A stretch of 64,000 nt of DNA from Trichomonas vaginalis G3 (lineage: Eukaryota > Parabasalia > Trichomonadida > Trichomonadidae), in contig NC_067207.1 of assembly GCF_026262505.1 (NCBI RefSeq), forward strand, positions 28,798,082-28,862,081, read 5' to 3'. Positions 46,795 through 56,507 of the stretch are shown one piece after another (position 1 is the stretch's first letter; the number at the start of each line of letters is the position of its first letter). Made by a program: the position numbers and the translations under genes. The notes under the pieces are model-generated. The model had not been told where the DNA came from and ran no database searches. It saw only the letters and a list, made by a program, of their open reading frames with translations.

Positions 46795-47409
46795 TTACTC
46801 CTCTTTAATTTCTGATAAGAACACATGGTCATTTGTTATTAATATCAAATCGCCCTCTTTTCCGATGATCATTGATCTTGTAAATCTCAAAGTAATGTTT
46901 TCTTCTACAGCGCAGTAACCGTGTAAAACAACAGAATGAACACCTGGAGAAATTTCTGAACTAAATATTGAAGAAGGCTGCCATCTAATACCATATGGGA
47001 AGATGTCTTTCTGTACTTCAATAATTTTACATGGATCTGTGACATAATTTTCTTCTGTATCTTTCAAGATGTTTCTTGAATAATTTTGTTGAATTACGTT
47101 GATTGTTTCTGACTGCGGAGTGCTTTCTTCAACTGTAACAGAAAATATTGCAGTTGGAGCATAAAACTTTGATAAATCGACTTCTTGTGTATATCCAACT
47201 AAAAAATTATAAACAAATTCATTTGTTGGGTAATCTTCAAAGTTTATTGATATTGATTCGAACCTTTCAAGAGGGGTGTTTTGATTCATGGCTAAATTAT
47301 GTTCTTGGCCGCCATTTGCATGACTGCTATATCCTTCTTCACCAAAATTTGACTTTGGCTCAGGATATTTTAATTTATGAATTCCCCATCTTGTAATTCC
47401 GGAAGACAT
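46795..47409 (-). CDS. NTF2-like domain protein, NXF1/TAP mRNA-export type
   Basis: 204 residues. FVYNFLVGYTQEVDLSKFYA, PTAIFSVTVEES, GVHSVVLHGYCAVEENITLRF and FTRSMIIG...LILITNDHVFLSE match the layout of the NXF NTF2-like domain, which heterodimerises with p15/NXT in nuclear mRNA export. RNA-binding and leucine-rich domains of full NXF1 are missing, so it may be a divergent partner or a stand-alone paralogue. It is divergent from 47523 with 113 bases between ATGs. Confidence 0.6.
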   Translation of the reverse strand: MSSGITRWGIHKLKYPEPKSNFGEEGYSSHANGGQEHNLAMNQNTPLERFESISINFEDYPTNEFVYNFLVGYTQEVDLSKFYAPTAIFSVTVEESTPQSETINVIQQNYSRNILKDTEENYVTDPCKIIEVQKDIFPYGIRWQPSSIFSSEISPGVHSVVLHGYCAVEENITLRFTRSMIIGKEGDLILITNDHVFLSEIKEE

Positions 47410-47512
47410 CTCAAGAACACTGACCCCAAAATAATTATTTATTCCCCCTTAATTCTAAATTTGTGAAGTTTGAATAATTTACAAAACCCGATCAACTTTA
47501 CTACTCGTCCAA

Positions 47513-47519
47513 TCATTTT
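47513..47519 (+). promoter_or_regulatory. Initiator TCATTTT of the LisH-propeller gene
   Basis: TCATTTT starts ten bases before the ATG at 47523, a textbook trichomonad initiator in a 113-base divergent intergenic region. Confidence 0.65.
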
Positions 47520-47522
47520 TTA

Positions 47523-48623
47523 ATGCATCCAGTGCAAGTTGTACTGCAATTCCTTAAGGAAGAGAACTACATGGAAGCCTTTAATGCTTTAGAAAAGGAA
47601 TCTGGCATTAAATACAAAGAAGGCTTGTTCAAAGAGCACATGTTAAGACAAACATTCGGTGAACTTCAAATCACAGGTCAAACAACAACTCTTAGAGCTC
47701 TTATGCAAGGTAAGAAGCTCAAACTTACAGAAACAAGCAAAAAAGTCGAATTTAATGCATCTCCAGTTGCTATTATTGCAATTCCAGAGGGTATTTTAGC
47801 ATCATTTAACGATAAGACTATTAGGTTGTTCGATGCTGATCTCAATGAATTGAAGAGCACTGAATTAAACGTTCCAACAATCTTATGCTTCCAATACCTC
47901 GATGGAAAGGTCTACTATTGCACAATGGGAGGCCATGTTGGTGTTTTCGATATCCAAAAGTTCGAATCTGAGTTTGCACTTCAAGTCAGCAATAATCATG
48001 TAACAAACATCCGTATATTAGGTGACTACATTGTTGCTTCTTCATACAGTGGCGAATTGTCATTCGTACGTAGATCAGATTTCATTCTTGAAAAGAGATT
48101 CAAGCATCCAAACGCAATTTCATCGATGTGCTTAGTTAACAACGGCGTTATATATGCATTACAAAATGATAACTCCTTTATGTACAGAAGCCTCGATGAT
48201 ATCGAACAAGTTCAGTATCTTTTGATGAATCCAATTGAATTCGATACTCACGGCTTCGGCGTTCGTGATATGAAGGAGAGCCCAAGCGATAAATCGTCAT
48301 TCATTGTTTTAACCGACCAAAACAGAGCTGTTATCTACAAATTTACTCCTGGAGCTCAAGAACTCGAAGTTTTGGCCAATGTCGACCATGTTCTTAGCGA
48401 CGGACTTACACAACCACAAATGATTTGGCCAACAGGACCAATATTCCTTTCTACAACTGATGATTTGAAAGTTAATGCAGTTGATATCGCTGATAACAAG
48501 CTTGCATTCCAGATTTCTAACTGGCACAAGGCAACACGTTGTTTAACAATGCAAAACAACATTTTATACGTTGGTGCTTTTGATAAGTCACTTTCTTCAT
48601 TTGTACTTGAAGAAACTGAGTAA
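47523..48623 (+). CDS. LisH-motif beta-propeller protein, 366 aa
   Basis: The N-terminal MHPVQVVLQFLKEENYMEAF is a LisH motif with a CTLH-like extension to residue ~55, used for dimerisation. The rest is a beta-propeller of diverged WD-type blades (VAIIAIPEGILASFNDKTIRLFD, LKVNAVDIADNKLAFQISNW). LisH-propeller proteins serve in dynein regulation, cilia and ubiquitin-ligase complexes; no closer assignment is possible. Confidence 0.7.
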   Translation: MHPVQVVLQFLKEENYMEAFNALEKESGIKYKEGLFKEHMLRQTFGELQITGQTTTLRALMQGKKLKLTETSKKVEFNASPVAIIAIPEGILASFNDKTIRLFDADLNELKSTELNVPTILCFQYLDGKVYYCTMGGHVGVFDIQKFESEFALQVSNNHVTNIRILGDYIVASSYSGELSFVRRSDFILEKRFKHPNAISSMCLVNNGVIYALQNDNSFMYRSLDDIEQVQYLLMNPIEFDTHGFGVRDMKESPSDKSSFIVLTDQNRAVIYKFTPGAQELEVLANVDHVLSDGLTQPQMIWPTGPIFLSTTDDLKVNAVDIADNKLAFQISNWHKATRCLTMQNNILYVGAFDKSLSSFVLEETE

Positions 48624-48987
48624 TGAATAAATATATTTTTGTGTCATTTAAATATTTTTAATGAACATGTCTTTAAATCATGAAAAAATACAGAAATTGA
48701 TTTAATATTTTGGCGAATTTATAATAAAATCTGTATTTTTCTATTTAAATACGTTTATTGTCTAAAATCAGAATGTTGGTATCTTTTGTTTTTGGAAAAT
48801 CTCTACATAATATTTCCAAAAAAAATTCGAAAATATAAAAATGAAGAAAAAATTCAAATAACATTTCATCATTTTTTAGATTTTGAAAAAAATTTGGAAT
48901 TTTTTATGTTTGCAAATCATCATGACAATGGTTAGTGATTGTAATTCTTCACATAAAACTGGATTTCAATGATTTTGTCATTTTTCT
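48624..48987. other. Intergenic with initiator TCATTTT at 48978
   Basis: AT-rich spacer. TCATTTT at 48978-48984 lies ten bases before the next ATG and is a likely transcription start. Confidence 0.55.
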
Positions 48988-50322
48988 ATGGATGACCAAG
49001 ATTATAAACAAGGTTCTGGAACTGATCCAATAGAAAATGATAAGCCTCTCTTGAATGGTTTAGAGGAAAGATTGTTAGAATGTGAATATTTTGACGAAGA
49101 AACTTTATATCACTATTTGAATCTTTTAAAGGAAAAAACTAAATCAAATTCACCACAAGAAGCCATCAATCAGATAATTATAACACTTCAAGAACTTGTT
49201 ACTAAGAAATTCAAACCAATAAACATAGATCAAGAATTATTACAGAACATTGCTGATATATTATGCGATTTCGCACATAACACAAATGAAGATATCGTTT
49301 TAATTGCAATACGCATAGCAAGATTACTTACAAGAGAAAAAAATTTCTTTGAACCGTATTTTTTAGCGATTAGTTCTATTTTAGATGACTTCAAAGGAGC
49401 AATTTACTCTGATAATGCAGATATCGTGAACAATGCACTCTGCGTTTTCGCAAATCTCTTCGATTTTGATTCTGATTTTGGAATTGCCTTTATCAATGAA
49501 TATAAGATAGATACATTCATAAATTTATACAATATATATGGAGATAGTATATATCCTCCATTTTCACGCATTTTCTTCCTTTTTTCAACCAAAATTTTTG
49601 ATCCAATTTTAATTCAAGATTTAGTCAACAGAATAGACTTTATTTTCAATGATTCAGGCAGTCAGATACCAATAAGCATCATAATTCTTCTTTCTTTCCT
49701 TCTTTTCCGCTGTTCACAAGATTTCAAATTTTTCGAAAAATTTATGAAAGATATTGATGAAAACAGACTCCAAAAAATACAAGAACAATTAGTTTCTCAA
49801 ATAATGCAGCTTATTGTTGAAAAACATGATGATTTCTGGATACTTTCTTTAATCAGATTAATTAACTTATGGATTCATGAATCTACAACTATATCTAGGG
49901 ATATAATGAACACTGAATACATAGATTTACTTATAACTAATTCCAATCTTTATTCATTTGATATTAAAGTGGAAATCATTAACTTAATTTCCACAATTAT
50001 TATTTACAAAGATTTTAATTTTATTTTTTGTCTTGTTTCGAATGGAATTTTAGATGTTTTCCTTGATTGGCTTGATGATGAGAATCCTCTTGTTGTTAAC
50101 CCTGTTTTAATGTGTTTCACCAAAATATGTGATGAATTCTCAAACACAGGAAACAGCGGAACTCTTTCTTCTTCAATTTCTACGGAATTTGTTGACAAAA
50201 TTTATGAATTACGATATCTTGAAGATAAATCAATCAGTAACTGCACAGCTATTGCTCATTCTGCACTTATGAGTGTACTTGATGAAAAGAGAAAAGAAGA
50301 AATTAAAGAAAATTATGATTAA
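48988..50322 (+). CDS. Armadillo-like helical protein of unknown function, 444 aa
   Basis: It starts MDDQDYKQGSGTDPIENDKP. An all-helical solenoid with repeated hydrophobic pairs (IVLIAIRIARLLTREKNFF, DIVNNALCVFANLFDFD, VEIINLISTIIIYKD). Its composition resembles importin-alpha-type ARM repeats but without their Trp/Asn signature. An adaptor or scaffold role is inferred only from the fold. Confidence 0.6.
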   Translation: MDDQDYKQGSGTDPIENDKPLLNGLEERLLECEYFDEETLYHYLNLLKEKTKSNSPQEAINQIIITLQELVTKKFKPINIDQELLQNIADILCDFAHNTNEDIVLIAIRIARLLTREKNFFEPYFLAISSILDDFKGAIYSDNADIVNNALCVFANLFDFDSDFGIAFINEYKIDTFINLYNIYGDSIYPPFSRIFFLFSTKIFDPILIQDLVNRIDFIFNDSGSQIPISIIILLSFLLFRCSQDFKFFEKFMKDIDENRLQKIQEQLVSQIMQLIVEKHDDFWILSLIRLINLWIHESTTISRDIMNTEYIDLLITNSNLYSFDIKVEIINLISTIIIYKDFNFIFCLVSNGILDVFLDWLDDENPLVVNPVLMCFTKICDEFSNTGNSGTLSSSISTEFVDKIYELRYLEDKSISNCTAIAHSALMSVLDEKRKEEIKENYD

Positions 50323-51175
50323 AAAACATTATAATAATTAGTTACTTCAATGAGATATTTCAATCTTCTTATAATACATGGCGCAAATATAATTGCAAAC
50401 AAAATTGATTTCTCTCATATGCGAGTGAAAACTGGTAAAAAAAATTGAGAAGGTGAATGAAAAAAAATTATCAAACATACAATTATTTTTGATTCAAATG
50501 CTGTTCGGTATTAGAATCAAAAATAATCATTAGTAAGATAATTACACTTTTATTGCATTTTTAACAGGCTTCACTCCTATATAAAACGCAATAAAAGTGG
50601 AAAATTTCTTGTTTTCAAAATAAAACAATTGAGGCATACAGTCTCTTTTGGTAAATGTAAAATATTGTGAACGCTCATTAGATTATAAATAAAATAAAAA
50701 TTATTTAAAATAAAATCAACAAAGTGATAGTTAATTACAAAGTGATTTCTTAAATGTACACTAAAAGAATCCGGTCATAAGAACGAGAAAATACGAAGAT
50801 CTGGTCTAAGCCTAATTCAGGACCTGCACATTTCATACTCAGGACCGGGTCCAATTGAGATATTTTAAGATCTTTCAACTCTCAATGTTCATACATAGTA
50901 TAAATATTTTATCATTCACTATTTCTTATATCTAATATTTCTAACTTTATTTAATAAATTTCTTTCAACAGTTTATTAATAAACCTAAACCATTTTAATG
51001 TCTTCATATAAAACACATGAGCGACCTCACCCATATATAAATGCTTATATTTAACCAACTATCATAAATAAAATTTTTTTATGCTATGTTTCATCTTGGG
51101 CGTATCAATTATGGTCTTCCTTTGTATGAGTTCTGTTCACGGCCTAACATTCAACAATAAATAATTTTTCCTATA
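50323..51175. other. Intergenic region with two adjacent stem-loops and a GC palindrome
   Basis: Contains perfect inverted repeats at 50482-50495/50514-50527 (14 bp) and 50545-50556/50588-50599 (12 bp). GGACC-G-GGTCC lies at 50842-50852. No protein-coding frame is apparent. Confidence 0.6.
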
Positions 51176-52004
51176 AACTGCGGGACAAAAGGCGTAAGTA
51201 AAATTTAAAATTGAGAGAAAGTAGTCAAAATATTCTATTAGGTTCTCACAATTTCATATCACATTTCACTTACGCCTTTTGTCCCGGCTATTTTTATTTT
51301 ACATTTAACATTAACATTCAAAATAGATTATATCTATCAGAAAATTTTCTTCTTAGGTTAAGAATTAAATTTTCTGATATTTGAAAAAAGGTTATACAGG
51401 AGTTTTATCTATGAGAATAATGTTACATTATCCTCATAGTTGTAACAACAAAATAATACCATGGAATAAAAAACAGTTTTCTATTGCGAATGTGTAACAT
51501 TAGCAAAAGTCAACTCTAGAACAGGGTATGAGTTACTTAGCAATAATGATCTAATCTGTAAGATTATAAAGAGTTTTTTTCTTATTTCATCAAAGATTTG
51601 TTGAAATTAGCAAAAATTTCGAGCGGGCATTTCTGTATTTATCTGACCAATCGGTGTTAATTAAGTAGCTACTTGATTTCGTTCATAGAATCAGAAATTT
51701 CGAAATAAAATTTGCCGGAAACAACATTCAATGAATGTTCATATAAGCATTCGTAATTTTTGTTAACTTTATTTCGCAAGGAATTATACTGCTGCTTTTG
51801 TTTGAACGAGATTTGAAATTAATTAAATTTATTTTTTATTAAGATACAATAAAAATTGATGAGGATATGCTAAAACCTATTAGTTACTAACTACCTTTTG
51901 CATTCTAAGTATTCTAGAGTGAACACCATATGCTCAGTGGATGCCATTAAAAAAATATTGTAAACTATTCAAAATTGAATACTTACGCCTTTTGTCCACC
52001 AGTT
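51176..52004. mobile_element. Candidate non-autonomous mariner/Tc1-like element, 829 bp
   Basis: The ends are imperfect 25-base inverted repeats, AACTG(C/G)(G/T)GGACAAAAGGCGTAAGTA, 51176-51200 and 51980-52004, flanked on both sides by TA (51174-51175 and 52005-52006). TA duplication and a GGACAAAA-type end fit Tc1/mariner. No transposase frame is present, so it would need one in trans. An inner inverted copy of GGGACAAAAGGCGTAAGT at 51268-51285 offers an alternative, shorter 104-bp hairpin unit. Confidence 0.65.
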
Positions 52005-52087
52005 TAGACATTTGATTATTTAAAAAAAATTAAAAAATTGAGAGCTTTTATTTAAAATTCTGTCACTTCTGAATATATACTCTTATC

Positions 52088-55000
52088 TTATTCATCGATA
52101 TTTGCACCATGCGAAATTAAAAGTTCGGCCGTTTCTTTGCTATTATTTATTGATGCATAATGAAGAGAGGTTTTTCCATCATTATCTTTTTCATCAACAT
52201 TTGTACCATGAGAAATAAGAAGTTCGGCCGTTTTTTTTCTATTTTTTCTTGCTGCATAATGAAGAGCGGTTTTTCCAAGATTATCTTTTACATCGATATT
52301 TGCACCGTGTGAAATAAGAAGTTCGGCTGTTTCTTTGCTATTATTTATTGCTGCAGCATGAAGAGAGGTTTCTCCATCATTATTTTTTTCATCAACATTT
52401 GCACCATGAGAAATAAGAAGTTCGGCTGTTTCTAAGCTATTATTTATTGCTGCAGCATGAAGAGCAGTTTTTCCATCATTATCTTTTTCATCAACATTTG
52501 CACCGTGAGAAATAAGAAGTTCGGCCGTTTTTTTTCTATTTTTTCTTGCTGCATAATGAAGAGCGGTTTTTCCAAGATTATCTTTTACATCGATATTTGC
52601 ACCGTGTGAAATAAGAAGTTCGGCTGTTTCTTTGCTATTATTTATTGCTGCATAATGAAGAGAGGTTTGTCCATCATTATCTTTTTCATTGACATTTGCA
52701 CCATGAGAAATAAGAAGTTCGGCTGTTTCTAAGCTATTATTTATTGCTGCAGCATGAAGAGCAGTTTTTCCATCATTATCTTTTTCATCAACATTTGCAC
52801 CGTGAGAAATAAGAAGTTCGGCTGTTTCTTTGCTATTATATATTGCTGCATAATGAAGAGCAGTTTTTCCATCATTATCTTTTTCATCAACATTTGCACC
52901 GTGAGAAATAAGAAGCTCGGTCGTTTCTTTGCTATTGATATATGCTGCAGCATGAAGAGAGGTTTGTCCATCATTATCTTTTTCATCAACATTTGCACCA
53001 TGAGAAATAAGAAGTTCGGCTGTTTCTTTGCTATTATTTATTGCTGCAGCATGAAGAGAGGTTTTTCCATCATTATTTTTTTCATCAACATTTGCACCAT
53101 GAGAAATAAGAAGTTCGGCTGTTTCTTTGCTATTATTTATTGCTGCATAATGAAGAGCAGTTTTTCCATCATTATTTTTTTCATCAACATTTGTACCATG
53201 TGAAATTAGAAGTTTGGCTGTTTCTTTGCTATTGATATATGCTGCATAATGAAGAGAGGTTTCTCCATCATTATCTTTTTCATCGACATTTGCACCGTGA
53301 GAAATAAGAAGCTCGGTCGTTTCTTTGCTATTATTTATTGCTGCAGCATGAAGAGAGGTTTTTCCATCATTATTTTTTTCATCAACATTTGCACCATGAG
53401 AAATAAGAAGTTCGGCTGTTTCTTTGCTATTATTTATTGCTGCAGCATGAAGAGAGGTTTCTCCATCATTATTTTTTTCATCAACATTTGCACCATGAGA
53501 AATAAGAAGTTCGGCTGTTTCTAAGCTATTATTTATTGCTGCAGCATGAAGAGCAGTTTTTCCATCATTATCTTTTTCATCAACATTTGCACCGTGAGAA
53601 ATAAGAAGTTCGGCTGTTTCTTTGCTATTATATATTGCTGCATAATGAAGAGCAGTTTTTCCATCATTATCTTTTTCATCAACATTTGCACCGTGAGAAA
53701 TAAGAAGCTCGGTCGTTTCTTTGCTATTATTTATTGCTGCAGCATGAAGAGAGGTTTGTCCATCATTATTTTTTTCATCAACATTTGCACCATGAGAAAT
53801 AAGAAGTTCGGTCGTTTCTTTGCTATTATTTATTGCTGCAGCATGAAGAGAGGTTTCTCCATCATTATTTTTTTCATCAACATTTGCACCATGAGAAATA
53901 AGAAGTTCGGCTGTTTCTTTGCTATTATTTATTGCTGCATAATGAAGAGCAGTTTTTCCATCATTATTTTTTTCATCAACATTTGTACCATGTGAAATTA
54001 GAAGTTTGGCTGTTTCTTTGCTATTGATATATGCTGCATAATGAAGAGAGGTTTCTCCATCATTATCTTTTTCATCGACATTTGCACCGTGAGAAATAAG
54101 AAGCTCGGTCGTTTCTTTGCTATTATTTATTGCTGCAGCATGAAGAGAGGTTTTTCCATCATTATTTTTTTCATCAACATTTGCACCATGAGAAATAAGA
54201 AGTTCGGCTGTTTCTTTGCTATTATTTATTGCTGCAGCATGAAGAGAGGTTTCTCCATCATTATTTTTTTCATCAACATTTGCACCGTGAGAAATAAGAA
54301 GTTCGGCTGTTTCTTTGCTATTATATATTGCTGCAGCATGAAGAGAGGTTTCTCCATCATTATCTTTTTCATCGACATTTGCACCGTGAGAAATAAGAAG
54401 CTCGGTCGTTTCTTTGCTATTATTTATTGCTGCAGCATGAAGAGAGGTTTTTCCATCATTATTTTTTTCATCAACATTTGCACCATGAGAAATAAGAAGT
54501 TCGGTCGTTTCTTTGCTATTATTTATTGCTGCATAATGAAGAGCAGTTTTTCCATCATTATTTTTTTCATCAACATTTGTACCATGTGAAATTAGAAGTT
54601 TGGCTGTTTCTTTACTATTGATATATGCTGCATAATGAAGAGAGGTTTCTCCATCATTATCTTTTTCATCAACATTTGCACCATCCGAAATTAGAATTTC
54701 GGCTGTTTCTTTGCTATTGAGACATGCTGCATAATGAAGAGCAGTTTTCCCAGATTCAGTTTTTTCATTGATGTTTGCTCCAAGTGATAAGAAATATTTG
54801 AAAAGGGATACAATATTAAATATCACTGAATAAACAAAACATATGTTATAATCATTAGTTTGATCGAAATAAACCAAAAATGCATCAAGATTTTTATGAA
54901 ATCCGCAAAAACATGGATCTATTTCTATATTGTGTTCATTCATTAAGAAAGAAACAAAATCAATGTTGTGTGAAATGATTGCATACTTCATGCATTTTTC

Positions 55001-55684
55001 ATCTGGCTGTAGATGTTTCAAACATTCACTCATGATCTCTGGATTTTCGCCTAAAAATGAAAATCTGAGGCATTTTTGAGTTATTTCTGAGTTAAATTTC
55101 GTTCTTAATAACTTGAAACAATCAACCGCTCCGTGGTAACAACATAATTCAAGTAATGAAAATCCTTTTTCACATTTTGGATATAAATCGCTTTTGAGTA
55201 TTTGATTTTTATCGAAGTCATCTCTTTCAGTGAATGAGATGAATCTTTTTAAATCATTATACATAATTGCTCTGTAAATCGTATTTTCTGTATGAATTTC
55301 CAGATTTTCTGATTTAATTTTTTCGAAATTATGAGACTTTTCTAATTTAATTCCATATTCTTTGTAAAACAAGAAATCTGAAATAGTAACAACATCGACG
55401 AGCTCTTTGACATGATAATCATCAGATATGAGTTTTGCAAGATATAAATATGCCTTCGCATAGCGATTATTATACGGAATGATATTTAAAATATCCCGGG
55501 TTATATCTTGGGGAAGACATTTCTTTGAATCAATCATTTCTGTTTTGATCATTTTGTAAAATGAGTTAATTTCTTCTTCGTTTTCCATTTTCAGCCGATA
55601 CAATGTATTAAACGAATCGATGTAGTACCTATAGATACTTCGCAATTTACTGTATTTATTTGGGTGAATGTCTTTCTCAGACAT
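52088..55684 (-). CDS. Ankyrin-repeat protein, 1198 aa, about 27 near-identical repeats
   Basis: The ATG at 55684 gives MSEKDIHPNKYSKLRS (a TTG one codon earlier is not needed). The N-terminal ~300 residues are a helical region typical of large trichomonad ankyrin proteins (IYRAIMYNDLKRFISF, LLELCCYHGAVDCFKLL). From about residue 311 to the end run roughly 27 ankyrin units of 33 residues of the form NSKETAELLISHGANVDEK(N/D)NDG(K/E)(T)SLH. Units differ at only a few positions. The last stops at SHGANIDE, without a capping helix. It probably binds protein partners. Confidence 0.92.
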   Translation of the reverse strand: MSEKDIHPNKYSKLRSIYRYYIDSFNTLYRLKMENEEEINSFYKMIKTEMIDSKKCLPQDITRDILNIIPYNNRYAKAYLYLAKLISDDYHVKELVDVVTISDFLFYKEYGIKLEKSHNFEKIKSENLEIHTENTIYRAIMYNDLKRFISFTERDDFDKNQILKSDLYPKCEKGFSLLELCCYHGAVDCFKLLRTKFNSEITQKCLRFSFLGENPEIMSECLKHLQPDEKCMKYAIISHNIDFVSFLMNEHNIEIDPCFCGFHKNLDAFLVYFDQTNDYNICFVYSVIFNIVSLFKYFLSLGANINEKTESGKTALHYAACLNSKETAEILISDGANVDEKDNDGETSLHYAAYINSKETAKLLISHGTNVDEKNNDGKTALHYAAINNSKETTELLISHGANVDEKNNDGKTSLHAAAINNSKETTELLISHGANVDEKDNDGETSLHAAAIYNSKETAELLISHGANVDEKNNDGETSLHAAAINNSKETAELLISHGANVDEKNNDGKTSLHAAAINNSKETTELLISHGANVDEKDNDGETSLHYAAYINSKETAKLLISHGTNVDEKNNDGKTALHYAAINNSKETAELLISHGANVDEKNNDGETSLHAAAINNSKETTELLISHGANVDEKNNDGQTSLHAAAINNSKETTELLISHGANVDEKDNDGKTALHYAAIYNSKETAELLISHGANVDEKDNDGKTALHAAAINNSLETAELLISHGANVDEKNNDGETSLHAAAINNSKETAELLISHGANVDEKNNDGKTSLHAAAINNSKETTELLISHGANVDEKDNDGETSLHYAAYINSKETAKLLISHGTNVDEKNNDGKTALHYAAINNSKETAELLISHGANVDEKNNDGKTSLHAAAINNSKETAELLISHGANVDEKDNDGQTSLHAAAYINSKETTELLISHGANVDEKDNDGKTALHYAAIYNSKETAELLISHGANVDEKDNDGKTALHAAAINNSLETAELLISHGANVNEKDNDGQTSLHYAAINNSKETAELLISHGANIDVKDNLGKTALHYAARKNRKKTAELLISHGANVDEKDNDGKTALHAAAINNSLETAELLISHGANVDEKNNDGETSLHAAAINNSKETAELLISHGANIDVKDNLGKTALHYAARKNRKKTAELLISHGTNVDEKDNDGKTSLHYASINNSKETAELLISHGANIDE
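52100..54770 (-). repeat. 99-bp ankyrin coding repeats with 792-bp higher-order period
   Basis: Units are 99 bases, and blocks of eight units recur almost exactly 792 bases apart (for example 52741 with 53533, and 53249 with 54041). This indicates recent segmental duplication by unequal exchange or slippage. Confidence 0.88.
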
Positions 55685-55883
55685 CAATAATTGTCTATGG
55701 GTAATTTTGTAAATTATAATTTAAATGTTTTTAATATCTGTGTTTGATGTAGAATCTATTTTCCCTATTAAATTTCAAAAAAATATGTTTGATCTATATT
55801 TGGTCGGAAATATGTAAACTATTCAATTTTCAAGGCCTAACTTATTGACGCCGAAAAAAATTCAGATCACAACCACAATTCTA

Positions 55884-56365
55884 AATTGCGTGACAAAACC
55901 TAGGCGAGAATCAGACTTTTTGAAAAGACACATTGAATCAATTCTATGAGTTTCATCCATATATTGTCAGAATTTCCCACCTAAATATATGACGTTTTTT
56001 TTATTCAGCTTTAACAATAAAACAACTAAATATTTAAATAATACTTCCACATGGTTCCATGGAAATTTCTTTTTTACCCAAATTTTCTGAGGATATTGCA
56101 TTATATTTACTTAATTTATACTCGCCAATTATGAGTAAATATCATGTGCGTTTGATGCACATGTATATTTTTCGAATTTCTGAGCTAATTTGGAAAATGA
56201 ATTGTTATTGAAACAAGCATTTAATGCAACAACCTATTTCCATAGGAGTTTATATTGCTTAATAAGTGATCTGGCAATATAAAACTACTGAGTTTCTAGC
56301 TGGAATCCAGAATTACTAATTGCTCTCTCTGAAAAATTGAGTCACCGAGGTTTTGTCTCGCAATT
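55884..56365. mobile_element. Candidate non-autonomous mariner/Tc1-like element, 482 bp
   Basis: The inverted ends AATTGCG(T/A)GACAAAACCT(A/C)GG(C/T)GA match at 21 of 24 positions and are flanked by TA at 55882-55883 and 56366-56367. The first 15 bases are alike in 13 positions to the ends of the element at 51176-52004, so both may use the same transposase. No coding frame is seen inside. Confidence 0.65.
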
Positions 56366-56507
56366 TATATTTTTTTATATGTGCAAAAATGTTTGATACC
56401 AAATGTACATTTATATTCATACAAATCCAAGATGCTTTGTAAAATGAATCTAAGTCTAAGACACAAAATTTTTGCCATTGGTCGATTCAGATTTTTAAAA
56501 GTAGTTC

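Noticed and set aside
50842..50852. GGACC-G-GGTCC palindrome as another member of the Maverick hairpin set
   Set aside because: Similar in bases, but it is in host DNA, isolated and without a loop, so it may be coincidence; not counted in the set.
52754..54589. Several plus-strand frames of 90-180 codons opposite the ankyrin gene
   Set aside because: They repeat the same 33-residue peptide because they are the antisense of the 99-bp repeats; the minus-strand ankyrin protein is clearly the real product.
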